In this document: positions 34,791 to 42,992 of the stretch, in pieces
Position numbering within the stretch: the first letter of the stretch is position 1
Layout: the number at the start of each line of letters is the position of its first letter
Source: DATLXU01 sp035575515
Lineage (GTDB): Bacteria; Acidobacteriota; Blastocatellia; UBA7656
Assembly: GCA_035575515.1 (NCBI GenBank)
Contig: DATLXU010000025.1
Location: 1-49,985, forward strand
Reading direction: 5' to 3'
DNA length: 49,985 nucleotides
Program-made: the position numbers and the translations under genes
Notes under the pieces: model-generated
What the model saw: only the letters and a program-made list of their open reading frames with translations
The model's database searches: none
What the model was told of the DNA's origin: nothing

Positions 34791-36059
34791 TTACAACGAC
34801 AAGACGAACGCAATGATCTGGTTCTTCTGCGTCGTTGTCAAATTGTTGAAGTTGTTCCTTGCAGTTGAGCCTTGGAAGCCATGAGCCTGAATGGCGTCGA
34901 ATATGGTGTGCGCATCGCCTTGCATCAGGAAGCGATGCTTGGTGCGCACGCCCCACAACGCTATTGTGGTTGTCGTGAACCGGCTGTTGACTCCAGCTTC
35001 GCCGCCTATTCCGTTGCTGGTTCCAATGTCGTGCAGCGCAAAGTCGCTGAACGGGTGAATGATCTTGTTGCCGAGCGATGCCGGAACGGTGAACGCCCCG
35101 CCATTAATAATTGTTCCCGGCGCGGCTGTCGTAAACGTGCGAGTGTGGCAGACGGCGCAGCCGATTTGATCGAACAGCGTCGAGCCTGCGTTGACATCAG
35201 CATTGATGGGACCGCGCCCCGGCGCTCTCAAAGCCCTCATAAAGTCGGTGAAGGCCGCGACATCCTCTCCGTTGTCTTCCGGGTCGGCCACGCCATCAAA
35301 TGGAGCCGACGACGCGCCCAGAATGTTATTCTCGGTGGGCTGCAACGGGCTGGTTATGCCCATCTCGTTGAGGTAGGCATCAGCCGAGAATGATTCAAGG
35401 CTGGCGTGCTGCGACTTGTGACCGAATCGGCCAATGCGAGTCTGGCCCGGAGCCTCAAGGACATTAACGGTGCGGAGCTGGCCGCGTTGGGCCGCGGGCT
35501 GCGCATTGACATTATTGATGAGCGTTTGGTTGGCGATGGCTTCGACAAATCCGTCGCCAAGCGTGGTTCTGGTCGAGCGGAATTCATGTGTTGATAAACC
35601 CGTGTTGATACGCTCCTGCGCATCGGGGTCAATCGCCCTATCCTGGATCAGCGTTTGCCCGCCGGGCGGCGGGTTGCCGTTAGCGTCTGCGGCTCTGAAC
35701 TCGTTGATCTGGCTGACATGGCCTGTGACAGGGGCCTGATGACACGCTGAACAGGCAACGTCATTATATGTGGGTCCAAGACCGTCGGCCACACCTTCCC
35801 GTTCCTCGAATATGGCTTTGTTATCGCGGAACGAGCGCCCGGCAAGAGCAGGGTTAGTGCACTCATCGGGAGCGACGCCGAGACCGCCGCCATCGCGGGT
35901 TATGAACCCATTGTAAAGATCAGAGTCGCTCAGGCGAGCGTCCATCTGAGTTGTTGGAGCTTCGGTTGCGGATTGACTTTCGACGGTACTCATAAACGCG
36001 AAGGGCAAAGTGAGCGCCGCCGCAAACAGCAGCAAAACGGAAATCTTCAGAAGTTTCAT
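34791..36059 (-). CDS. Di-haem oxidoreductase / DUF1111-type cytochrome c
   Basis: 422 residues with a signal peptide (MKLLKISVLLLFAAALTLPF). Two c-type haem sites are visible: CSACHQAP (about residue 103) and CAVCHTRT (about 296). Early ITRDGGGLGVAPDECTN and SFRDNKAIFEEREG, and late LRAPGRGPINADV, ALHDIGTSNGIG fit the DUF1111 family of putative thiol-oxidoreductases. Periplasmic electron transfer is expected; substrate unknown. AGGAGGAAA lies 8 bases before ATG. The 5' leader is long and foldable. Confidence 0.87.
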   Translation of the reverse strand: MKLLKISVLLLFAAALTLPFAFMSTVESQSATEAPTTQMDARLSDSDLYNGFITRDGGGLGVAPDECTNPALAGRSFRDNKAIFEEREGVADGLGPTYNDVACSACHQAPVTGHVSQINEFRAADANGNPPPGGQTLIQDRAIDPDAQERINTGLSTHEFRSTRTTLGDGFVEAIANQTLINNVNAQPAAQRGQLRTVNVLEAPGQTRIGRFGHKSQHASLESFSADAYLNEMGITSPLQPTENNILGASSAPFDGVADPEDNGEDVAAFTDFMRALRAPGRGPINADVNAGSTLFDQIGCAVCHTRTFTTAAPGTIINGGAFTVPASLGNKIIHPFSDFALHDIGTSNGIGGEAGVNSRFTTTTIALWGVRTKHRFLMQGDAHTIFDAIQAHGFQGSTARNNFNNLTTTQKNQIIAFVLSL

Positions 36060-36771
36060 CTCTAGGTTTCCTCCTTAGAGGCTTGGAAGGCATTTCATCC
36101 AAGACAAGTTTTGGGTTAACTGCCTGATACACTAATTTGCGCGTTAGCTCGAAACCCCTGAAACCTGTTTGGCTCGTGAACCAGTGACCCGAAGAGGCTC
36201 GCGCCCTCCGACCTGCTTGTGGGCCGGAGCTTCTGTTAAGGCATGTAGAGAAGCAGTCATCTCATCGTGATAGCCGTTAAACTGCAGAGTCAATCTACCG
36301 GCTGCCGGGGAGAGGCATTAAGTTATCACGAAATCTCGATGCGACTAACTACCCTGTAAAACTAATCTTCAGACAAGAGAAGCGGGATTCACTTCAAGGC
36401 AAGTTGCTTCCTATATCCCACAATTGGCGAAGCATTGTAAGAAGCAGCGAGAATGTAAATCAAATTGTGATTCGTTGTCAAGTATAAAGTGTCATTGCTT
36501 ACCGGAATAACGACCCCCGTTTTTCTCAATCATACCAGCTTCAAGCAATTGCTATAACCTATTCAGGTGATTAATAATCGGTCGTGCCTACCTTCTCGTA
36601 GGCGAATTACCATGCATAATTCATAAAAAGAACAATTCCAAGTAAAAGTAAATGACCTGCTTGCTGACGTTGTTATTTTTCCGTAACAGGAGATTGAAAA
36701 TTATGAAAAAGCTCTGTCAAAAAGCCGAAGAAAAAAGACACAAAACAGAAAATCTATGCTAGAATGCTTTT
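36060..36771. other. Divergent 712-base intergenic region with structured leader candidate
   Basis: AT-rich (especially 36360-36770). 36180-36331 can fold: CTCCGACC/GGCCGGAG (36206-36213/36222-36229; the one mismatch becomes a G-U pair only on the minus strand) and perfect TCGTGATA/TATCACGA (36265-36272/36324-36331) enclosing GCC/GGC and CCGGCTGCCGG. This suits a leader of the minus-strand cytochrome gene; I cannot match it to a known riboswitch. A 19-codon ORF (MKKLCQKAEEKRHKTENLC, 36703-36762) with GGAG upstream ends at the -10 element of the next gene. Confidence 0.5.
36760..36765 (+). promoter_or_regulatory. Extended -10 element for a leaderless zinc-ribbon transcript
   Basis: TGCTAGAAT contains an extended TGn plus TAGAAT. 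The first base of the ATG at 36772 is the seventh base after it, where transcription would start, so the mRNA probably has no 5' leader. No good -35 is seen, which is usual for extended -10 promoters. Confidence 0.5.
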
Positions 36772-36927
36772 ATGAAATGCCCAAAGTGCTTTAACCCCCT
36801 CCGACGGGTGGCATCCACCGAAGACGCGGTGTGGTTTACCTGCCCGTTAGGTCATAGATTCCATTCGGAGACGGGTAGCGGTATTAGCGATTCAGAAGGT
36901 CACCGTTACGCCGTTTCGGGTGAATAG
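36772..36927 (+). CDS. Small zinc-ribbon-like protein
   Basis: 51 residues: MKCPKCFNPLRRVAST, EDAVWFTCPLGHRFHSE, TGSGISDSEGHRYAVSGE. The pair CxxC (CPKC) and C..GH..H (CPLGHRFH) resembles a rubredoxin-like zinc ribbon or the small 'CPLGH' proteins that bind one metal. There is no ribosome site, consistent with the leaderless promoter at 36760-36765. A strong hairpin follows immediately. I know of no assigned function. Confidence 0.65.
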   Translation: MKCPKCFNPLRRVASTEDAVWFTCPLGHRFHSETGSGISDSEGHRYAVSGE

Positions 36928-36931
36928 AGCG

Positions 36932-36963
36932 GCGACCCTTGGTTCGGCAGGGCCAAGGGTCGC
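36932..36963 (+). terminator. Hairpin terminator after the zinc-ribbon gene
   Basis: GCGACCCTTGG (36932-36942) pairs exactly with CCAAGGGTCGC (36953-36963), 10-base loop, beginning 5 bases after the stop codon. There is no T-run, so it may act as an mRNA-end stabiliser or a weak terminator. Confidence 0.6.
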
Positions 36964-37010
36964 TGTAGGGATGCTTTAATCTTTATACGATGGCGTGAGC
37001 AGGCTCCGCG

Positions 37011-37220
37011 TCAATCCGACGTAAGGCCGCCGGGGCTGCCCTTTTTGCTGCCTTGATGAGTTGATTGCTTGCCGCTGCCTTTTACTCCGCCGGCCTTCTG
37101 ACCTCCCAGCCCGCCGCCGCTTTTGCCACCCTTGCCGCTGCGCGCAGCAGCTTCGCCACCGCCGATTGCTGTGTCCCTAGATGCTTCACTTGTTGCTCCC
37201 TGTTTTTTCTCTCCGGCCAT
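37011..37220 (-). CDS. Small glycine/lysine-rich hypothetical protein
   Basis: 69 residues from the ATG at 37220, with GGAGGG 7 bases upstream (a further in-frame ATG at 37235 overlaps that site). Low-complexity sequence of G, K, S, A (GGGEAAARSGKGGKSGGGLG, KGSGKQSTHQGSKKGSPGG). Probably disordered. Not a classical KGG stress protein (no repeated KGG box). Function unknown. Confidence 0.6.
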   Translation of the reverse strand: MAGEKKQGATSEASRDTAIGGGEAAARSGKGGKSGGGLGGQKAGGVKGSGKQSTHQGSKKGSPGGLTSD

Positions 37221-37692
37221 TCTTAGTCCCTCCATTGATATTTTTCTCGACTGCGTGAGCGTTGACCGTCCGCGTCATAAAATTTTTCCAGACGCATCGC
37301 CGTGCGCATGCTCTGCGCGATACGCTCACTATATTCAAGAGAATGTGCAATTGGCATACCGCCATGCTCGACAGATTCCCGCGCCTAGCAACAGAATTAA
37401 TTGCTGTTGAGTTTTTCTTATAAAGTGAGCGAGACCGCTTTTATAAAAAAATTGCTTGTGCGCGATTTTTGTTCTTGTTGGGCTTGCGCTATGCAAATTA
37501 GGTGATAGAATCAGATTACAATCGGCGAGAGGGGATCGAATTGATTCGCCGAGTTAGAAAGTAGATTGAGAGTCGAGATTGCGGGAGATGGGAGTAGTGT
37601 AGCTTCGCACCGATAGAAAATAAGGAGCAATCTCCGCGCGGCAGTCCATCTTGAAATACTTTCTCTGAACAGGTCTGGAGGAATTGACAATT
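37221..37692. other. Divergent intergenic region before the TPR-Fis regulator
   Basis: 472 bases, AT-rich at 37400-37520. No gene, RNA or inverted repeat stands out, and I do not see a convincing consensus promoter. Confidence 0.45.
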
Positions 37693-39111
37693 ATGGAAAG
37701 GCGAGCGCCACAGGAGGCCGTCATCGAATTGATAGATAGCGGCCAGTTCCTTGCGGCTGAGGAAATATTTTCCGAGCGCAGGACGGATGACCCTATGGAG
37801 ATGGTTATTCGCTCTGAAGTCGCTATCTATTTCGATAGGCTCGATGACGCAGCCGCGCTGCTCGAACAGGTAGCGCCAAGAATAGTAGACATTCATATCG
37901 CCGCGCGATTTTCGCTGACAAAGGGATGGCTGGCGCTGTGGCGCAACGAAGATGCGGAAGCCGACACTCGCCTCAAAGCCGCTTATCATTTTTATTCCTT
38001 CCAAAATGATTCTTTCGGCATAACCCGCTCGCTGCTCTACCTTGTAAAACTTGCTCGTCATCGCGGCCAGCTCGATGACGCGACGGCTAAACTCGAAGCG
38101 GCGCTGGCTGGCCTCAAAGGGCGAACGAGCAAGCGCTCCGAGTTTTTGCGCGGCCAGATAGCTGCTGAGCAAGCCGCCGTCGCTATGGATCGCGGCGATA
38201 TTGAACAGGCGACCGAGTGCTACGCTGACGCTCAACGATTGCTCAGGGGAACCGAGAAAGGGCGCTTCTACGCGCGCTCGCTTCTTGGGATGGCCGATCT
38301 CAAATGCGCTCTCGGCGAGTTTCAGGAGTCGCTAGAAATCTACAAGGAAGCCAATACGATCTTCGAGCGATACTTCATAAGAAGAGACATGGCCGGAGGA
38401 CAGCTTAAACTGGCTCAGGCGCTCATAAGATTGAAGCGATTCGAGCGCGCCGAAAAACTGGCCGAAGAGAGCCGCGAGCTTTCTACGGGAGACCCCGAAG
38501 GCGAAAGCGCCGCGCTTTCAGTGCTGGCTATAATCGCGCTCAGTCGAAACGAACTGGATGAAGCTGTCAGGCGCGCTGCCACTGCAATTGAAAGAGCCGA
38601 TCAATCAAAATCCGAACCGGCGCGCGCCCGCGCACGCATCGCAATGGGCCACGTTCGATTGGCCGAACGCGAATTCAAACAGGCCACCGAAGTTCTCAGC
38701 GAAGCCTCTGAAATCGCGCGAAACCTTACTCCTTCTTCAGACAACCAGCGGCTTGAGCTTGAAGCAGTAATCTACTTGGCCGAAGCCTTTCACAATATTG
38801 ACACGCGCGCGGGCCGAAATGAGCTTTCGCGCGCGAGCGAGTTGTTGAATCATATCGAAGACGCCTGGCTCGGCGACGAGTTCAATCGAGTCTCAGCGAA
38901 ATACGAAGAGCAGATCGTTTTTACGGATGACAACCGGCTCGTATTTGACGGCAACCAACTGCCTCGCTGGCAGGAAGCCAAGCGCACGCTCGAAGGCTTC
39001 CTGCTTCGCAACGCGCTTCGTCAAACAAACAACAGCCTGACGCGCGCCGCCCGCAAGCTCGGCGTGTCGAAGGTTCACGTTCACAACCTCAAAAAGAAGC
39101 ACAACCTGTGA
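37693..39111 (+). CDS. TPR protein with C-terminal Fis-type helix-turn-helix
   Basis: 472 residues from ATG (37693), with GGAGG 11 bases before it; the frame also opens at TTG 37684. Residues about 10-400 are helical repeats in TPR register (AAEQAAVAMDRGDIEQATEC, YADAQRLLRGTEKGRFYARS, LAIIALSRNELDEAVRRAAT). The last 42 residues (EGFLLRNALRQTNNSLTRAA, RKLGVSKVHVHNLKKKHNL) are the Fis/NtrC C-terminal DNA-binding helix-turn-helix. No AAA+ sigma54 ATPase domain lies between them, so it is not an enhancer-binding protein; it more likely senses a partner through TPRs. No obvious target. Confidence 0.82.
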   Translation: MERRAPQEAVIELIDSGQFLAAEEIFSERRTDDPMEMVIRSEVAIYFDRLDDAAALLEQVAPRIVDIHIAARFSLTKGWLALWRNEDAEADTRLKAAYHFYSFQNDSFGITRSLLYLVKLARHRGQLDDATAKLEAALAGLKGRTSKRSEFLRGQIAAEQAAVAMDRGDIEQATECYADAQRLLRGTEKGRFYARSLLGMADLKCALGEFQESLEIYKEANTIFERYFIRRDMAGGQLKLAQALIRLKRFERAEKLAEESRELSTGDPEGESAALSVLAIIALSRNELDEAVRRAATAIERADQSKSEPARARARIAMGHVRLAEREFKQATEVLSEASEIARNLTPSSDNQRLELEAVIYLAEAFHNIDTRAGRNELSRASELLNHIEDAWLGDEFNRVSAKYEEQIVFTDDNRLVFDGNQLPRWQEAKRTLEGFLLRNALRQTNNSLTRAARKLGVSKVHVHNLKKKHNL

Positions 39112-39145
39112 TTGCTTCTATCCCTGCGCCGCCTTTTTGATCCGT

Positions 39146-39178
39146 GTGGAGCGATGCCGGTATTTGTCCTCGCTCCAC
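39146..39178. terminator. Bidirectional hairpin between convergent genes
   Basis: GTGGAGCGA (39146-39154) is perfectly inverted at 39170-39178 (TCGCTCCAC) with a 15-base loop, followed by GTTATTA. It stands between the TPR-Fis gene and the 565-residue hypothetical gene, about 34 bases past the former. Confidence 0.55.
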
Positions 39179-39211
39179 GTTATTACAGAAACCACCACAT
39201 CTCTTTCCCGG

Positions 39212-40909
39212 TCAGCCCTGTGAGCCGAGCTTTGCAATCCTATCGCTCAGTCGCTCATGCTTTTGAAGCAGTTGCGCGTATTGAGATTCATCGGCAGCGA
39301 CTTTGGCGCGGATGATTTGAGCGGCGGCTTTCTTTTCCCCATCGCTCCAACTGTGAAGCTCAGGAATGAGCGCGAGCACGAGCGCGAGGCTATCAAAAGC
39401 CTTTTGCTGTAACTTGGTTAATCGTTCGCGCTCGACGTTCAAAGCGCGAGCGACTTCACGGCTCGAAGCATCTTGAATGCACTGCTTCGAGCCATCGAAT
39501 TCTTTCGACATCCGGCGTTGAACCCGAAGCGCAAGGTTGCGAATCTCAAATCTATCCCAGCGCCCGCTAGATGTGCCGGGCAGTTCATAAATGATGTGGC
39601 CGGTTGAAAGCCGCCGAAGCACACGCGCAGGCGTTCGATAGTCGCGGTCAGCGGCAATCTTTTTCTCTTCGCGCTCCACAACGCGCGCAAGCTCAGGCCG
39701 AGTCGGGCGAAAGCCGAGCTTGCGATAAAACCAGAACGCGCCCGACTCAATCGCCTCTTCGTTGTTGAAGCCAATCTGATACGGATCAATCGAAAAGCAT
39801 GTCACGCCAACTTTTTTGTGGAGCACGCGAAGCGCCTGCGCGTAAACCCACGCCGATTCGCCATCGCGAAACGTGTAAAAAGTATTGAAGCCAAGCTCCA
39901 TCCGCTCGCAGATGGTTATGCCTTCGATGTAGTTAATCGGCACACCATTCTTGAGCGTGAAGCCTGCGTGATAAGCGCGCAGCGGCAAACGTCGTTCGGG
40001 AGGAAGTCCCCACAGAAAAATCTCGACGCCGCGCCCGACATCTGCTCGCACGACGCTGCGCGCATCGCCGTGCGTGATGCCGTAAAGTTCTCGATACCGG
40101 ACGGTCGTCGTCGCCCGCAGCATGTCAATCATCCGTTCGCCTTCATCGGGCGAGAGTTTTTGCAACTCAAGCGGCGAGGTGATCTCGCTTTCAAGCGAGA
40201 CCTCGCTGCGGCGAATGAGCAAGTCGCGATGATAGAAGATATTTTTGCCGCGCCGGATATTTCTCGTGCGCGAGGCGCGCGAATTGCCGAGCCTCCATTT
40301 AATGCGCAACTCAAGCAAATCATAAAGCTCGCCCTTTTCTTTCTCTGAAAGATTCAACTGCTCAAATCGCTCGATGAGCCATTCGAGGTCGCTTGCGGCG
40401 CGAGGCTTCGCCGCGTGAATCCATTTGAGGTAGGGGATGTTCGCTTCAACGAGAGAGTCTTCGTAAAAAAGCGGCGCAAGTCGCGGCAGCGCCTGAGCCA
40501 GCCGCGATTTCTTTTCGTAGCGGTCCCAATCAACATCAACCTTTGAGGGATAATGCTCAACGAGCCATCGCGCGATGCCGTAGCTGAACGTGCCCGAAAG
40601 CTCTGTGCCCGCGATGCCTGAATATTCGATGTAATCAAATGGCGTGAAATCTACATTCGACGCGCGAAGCCGTTCTACTCGCTCAATGAATGTTGCAAGC
40701 AGCTTTTCACTCCGCTCAAAGACTTTTTCGCTCTGCGGATGCGAGCGCAGAAACAGCAACGCTTCGTGAAATCGAATTAGCGATTCAGCATCATCAAACC
40801 GCCGCTTCTCTAGTTGCTCAAGCAAGCGTTCGACGCGCTTCGCCGCGTCGCCGCCGAAGCGCCGCTTCGCTTCTTCAAGTTCGGAGAGGAGCCGGTCAAG
40901 TGAAGACAT
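39212..40909 (-). CDS. Large hypothetical protein with a GNAT-like segment
   Basis: 565 residues. Residues about 5-80 are charged coiled coil; 90-260 are helical and unassigned. Residues about 295-405 look like an acyl-CoA N-acyltransferase fold: beta strands, GVPINYIEGITICERMELGF, a helix ESAWVYAQALRVLHKKVG, then YQIGFNNEEAIESGAFWFYR with KLGFRP, the family's late helix and strand. The C-terminal 140 residues are helical (LNVERERLTKLQQKAFDSLA). No name can be given with confidence; substrate and acyl donor unknown. Confidence 0.7.
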   Translation of the reverse strand: MSSLDRLLSELEEAKRRFGGDAAKRVERLLEQLEKRRFDDAESLIRFHEALLFLRSHPQSEKVFERSEKLLATFIERVERLRASNVDFTPFDYIEYSGIAGTELSGTFSYGIARWLVEHYPSKVDVDWDRYEKKSRLAQALPRLAPLFYEDSLVEANIPYLKWIHAAKPRAASDLEWLIERFEQLNLSEKEKGELYDLLELRIKWRLGNSRASRTRNIRRGKNIFYHRDLLIRRSEVSLESEITSPLELQKLSPDEGERMIDMLRATTTVRYRELYGITHGDARSVVRADVGRGVEIFLWGLPPERRLPLRAYHAGFTLKNGVPINYIEGITICERMELGFNTFYTFRDGESAWVYAQALRVLHKKVGVTCFSIDPYQIGFNNEEAIESGAFWFYRKLGFRPTRPELARVVEREEKKIAADRDYRTPARVLRRLSTGHIIYELPGTSSGRWDRFEIRNLALRVQRRMSKEFDGSKQCIQDASSREVARALNVERERLTKLQQKAFDSLALVLALIPELHSWSDGEKKAAAQIIRAKVAADESQYAQLLQKHERLSDRIAKLGSQG

Positions 40910-40910
40910 A

Positions 40911-41012
40911 GTTTCTGGTTTCTGGTTTCTGGTTTCTGGTTAGATAGAGCGTCAGCTTCACAGTGTTCAATGAATCCGAAGTTACAACCAGAAACTAGAA
41001 ACCAGAAACCAA
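40911..41012. repeat. GGTTTCT/AGAAACC-word hairpin (second copy)
   Basis: Left arm (40911-40941) is four tandem GTTTCTG words; right arm (40984-41012) is CCAGAAA words that pair with it around a 42-base loop. The word family is the same as at 5251-5331. It lies between cinA (minus) and the large hypothetical gene (minus). Confidence 0.75.
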
Positions 41013-42251
41013 TCAGAGCAAATAACGTCGCCGTACCATTTCAAGCGCGACGGTTGATGCGCGCCATCTAACAAGATGCCGGTCGCCCAGCAGCGACAAT
41101 CTTCTGTTCGATGTCATAATGTCGTCGGCCAATCCTATGTAAACAGTGCCGACGGGTACAGCATCAGTTCCGCCGCCCGGTCCCGCAATTCCCGTGACGC
41201 TCACGCCGATGGTCGCGCCCGTGCGCGCCTTCACTCCGCGCGCCATCGCTTCGGCGACCTCGCCGCTAACAGCGCCAAACTTCTCAATCAACTCAGCGGG
41301 CACGCCGAGCAGTTCCATCTTCGCTTGGTTCGTGTAGCTGACGATGCTGCCGACGAAGTAATCGCTTGAATCGGGCACTTCGGTTATTCGCTCAGCAACG
41401 AGACCGCCCGTGCAGCTTTCGGCGGTCGCAATCGTATAGCCTTTCAGTCGAAGGCGGTCGCCAAGAACTTTTTCGAGCGTCTCGCCGCGCGTCGAATAGA
41501 CGTAGTGGCCGAGCTTTTCTTCGAGTTTGTCAACGAGGTCTTCGAGCATCTCTTCGGCCTGCGCGAAGGTTTCAGATTGAGCCGTCAGGTGAATCTCTAC
41601 TTCCGCATCCGTAAAGAGAATCGTCGTCACAATGTTCGGCTGCTCTTTATAAATCGGCGCTATCTTGTCGTCGAGCTGCGATTCGCCAAGCCCTGTGACC
41701 TTCAAGACACGCGTTGCGATGCGCACGCCTTTCGACATTTTTTCGAGATCAGGCATCACGTAATTATCGAACATCGGCTGATTCTCGCGCGGCGGGCCGG
41801 GCAGCAAAACTATCAGCTTGCCGTTTTGCTCCATCTTGATGCCGGGGGCGGTCCCGTTCGGGTTCGGCAGCACAATAGCGTCGCGTGGGATCAACGCTTG
41901 CCGCTCGTTGTTTGGAGTCATCTGAAAACCGCGACTCGTAATGCGCTCGCGTATTTGCGCAAGCACGTCGTAATCGAGAACAAGCGAGCGGTTCGTTACG
42001 CGAGCGAAAACTTTGCGCGTGATGTCGTCTTCGGTAGGCCCAAGTCCGCCCGTTGAAATAATAATGTCGGAGCGGCGCATCGCATCGCGGATTGCTTCTT
42101 CGAGAATTGATTCGTCATCGCCGACAATGGTCTTTTGTTGAACGATGATGCCGACGGAGTTTAATCGTTCGGTGAGCCAGAGTGAATTGGTGTCGGTTCG
42201 ATGCGGCGTGAGCAACTCCGAGCCGATGGCTATGATTTCTGCTCTGAGCAT
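41013..42251 (-). CDS. cinA: CinA: ADP-ribose pyrophosphatase / NMN deamidase family protein
   Basis: 412 residues, two domains as in full-length CinA. N-terminal COG1058 domain (IIAIGSELLTPHRTDTNSLW, LGPTEDDITRKVFARVT), with pyrophosphatase activity in studied members. C-terminal PncC domain (TIATAESCTGGLVAERITEV, GSIVSYTNQAKMELLG, VSVTGIAGPGGG) with the intact SCTGG active-site, NMN amidohydrolase in the pyridine-nucleotide cycle. Its ATG overlaps the stop of the adenylyltransferase-like gene upstream (TAATG). Confidence 0.94.
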   Translation of the reverse strand: MLRAEIIAIGSELLTPHRTDTNSLWLTERLNSVGIIVQQKTIVGDDESILEEAIRDAMRRSDIIISTGGLGPTEDDITRKVFARVTNRSLVLDYDVLAQIRERITSRGFQMTPNNERQALIPRDAIVLPNPNGTAPGIKMEQNGKLIVLLPGPPRENQPMFDNYVMPDLEKMSKGVRIATRVLKVTGLGESQLDDKIAPIYKEQPNIVTTILFTDAEVEIHLTAQSETFAQAEEMLEDLVDKLEEKLGHYVYSTRGETLEKVLGDRLRLKGYTIATAESCTGGLVAERITEVPDSSDYFVGSIVSYTNQAKMELLGVPAELIEKFGAVSGEVAEAMARGVKARTGATIGVSVTGIAGPGGGTDAVPVGTVYIGLADDIMTSNRRLSLLGDRHLVRWRASTVALEMVRRRYLL

Positions 42252-42985
42252 TATCTGTATAACTCCCGTTCGTGTATGAAGGTTTCGACTTGTGAAGGCA
42301 CAAGCCCCGTGATTGATTGGCCCGCGCGCACGCGCTTGCGAACTTCTGTGGCTGAGCGATCAGCAAGCTCATCAGGAAAATCGAGATACAAGATGCGCTC
42401 GCGGATTTCGGCAGGCTCGCTTTCAACGAGCGCGCGAACGTCCCGATAGCCAGCGCCCGCGCGAGCAGCGACAATCAAACGACTGCGCGCAAGCAGGTAA
42501 TGAAGCGCATCAGCACGATCTGTGAATTTGCGGTGATACTTTTCTGTGTACTTGTTTTCACGGTCAAGCACTCGCACGAATGTATCGAAGCCAACGATGA
42601 AGTGCAAATCGGTTCCAGCCGCGTAAACTTGCGCGAGCGCGTCAACCATATCAACGTAGAAGGCATGAGACGAAATCCCTATGGACGTGTGTTCGTCCTG
42701 GTTGAATGTTAACATGAGCATCGTAAGCCGATCTGCGAGCGAGCATTCATAGCCAGTCTTGTCGGCGTTCGTTTTGCCCGCAAGCGCAAACGTTTCATCA
42801 AGCGAGAATTCATCGCGCGCGCGGCGCATCAACTCAACGTGAGCGATTGTCACGGGATTGAATGAAGAAGCGAATACGCCAAGTCGCGATCCCTTCGCTT
42901 CTGCGCGTTTGATGAATTCGATGTGAGGCTCGCCGTTCGGGTCAACGCGCTCAATGATTTCATTAAGCCAATCCAGTTTCACCAC
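42251..42985 (-). CDS. NadD-like nucleotidyltransferase (nicotinate/nicotinamide-nucleotide adenylyltransferase family)
   Basis: 244 residues from GTG. Its nucleotidyltransferase core starts at about residue 33: SRLGVFASSFNPVTIAHVEL is the (F/Y)xPxxxxH nucleotide-binding motif (Thr/Ile replace the usual His-x-Gly), and DRSATEVRKRVRAGQS carries the ISSTxIR-like motif. A 32-residue N-terminal extension is odd. It would adenylylate (nicotinate) mononucleotide to the dinucleotide. The overlapping cinA, an NMN deamidase, would feed it nicotinate mononucleotide, so a coupled NAD-recycling pair is likely. Confidence 0.8.
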   Translation of the reverse strand: MVKLDWLNEIIERVDPNGEPHIEFIKRAEAKGSRLGVFASSFNPVTIAHVELMRRARDEFSLDETFALAGKTNADKTGYECSLADRLTMLMLTFNQDEHTSIGISSHAFYVDMVDALAQVYAAGTDLHFIVGFDTFVRVLDRENKYTEKYHRKFTDRADALHYLLARSRLIVAARAGAGYRDVRALVESEPAEIRERILYLDFPDELADRSATEVRKRVRAGQSITGLVPSQVETFIHERELYR

Positions 42986-42992
42986 AACCAGA

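Noticed and set aside
36160..36360. Possible cobalamin, c-di-GMP or SAM riboswitch in the leader
   Set aside because: Key boxes of these classes are not found in order; only generic stems can be supported.
37516..38235. 239-codon minus-strand frame at the TPR-Fis gene
   Set aside because: Overlaps a convincing plus-strand coding region; no domain or start signals.
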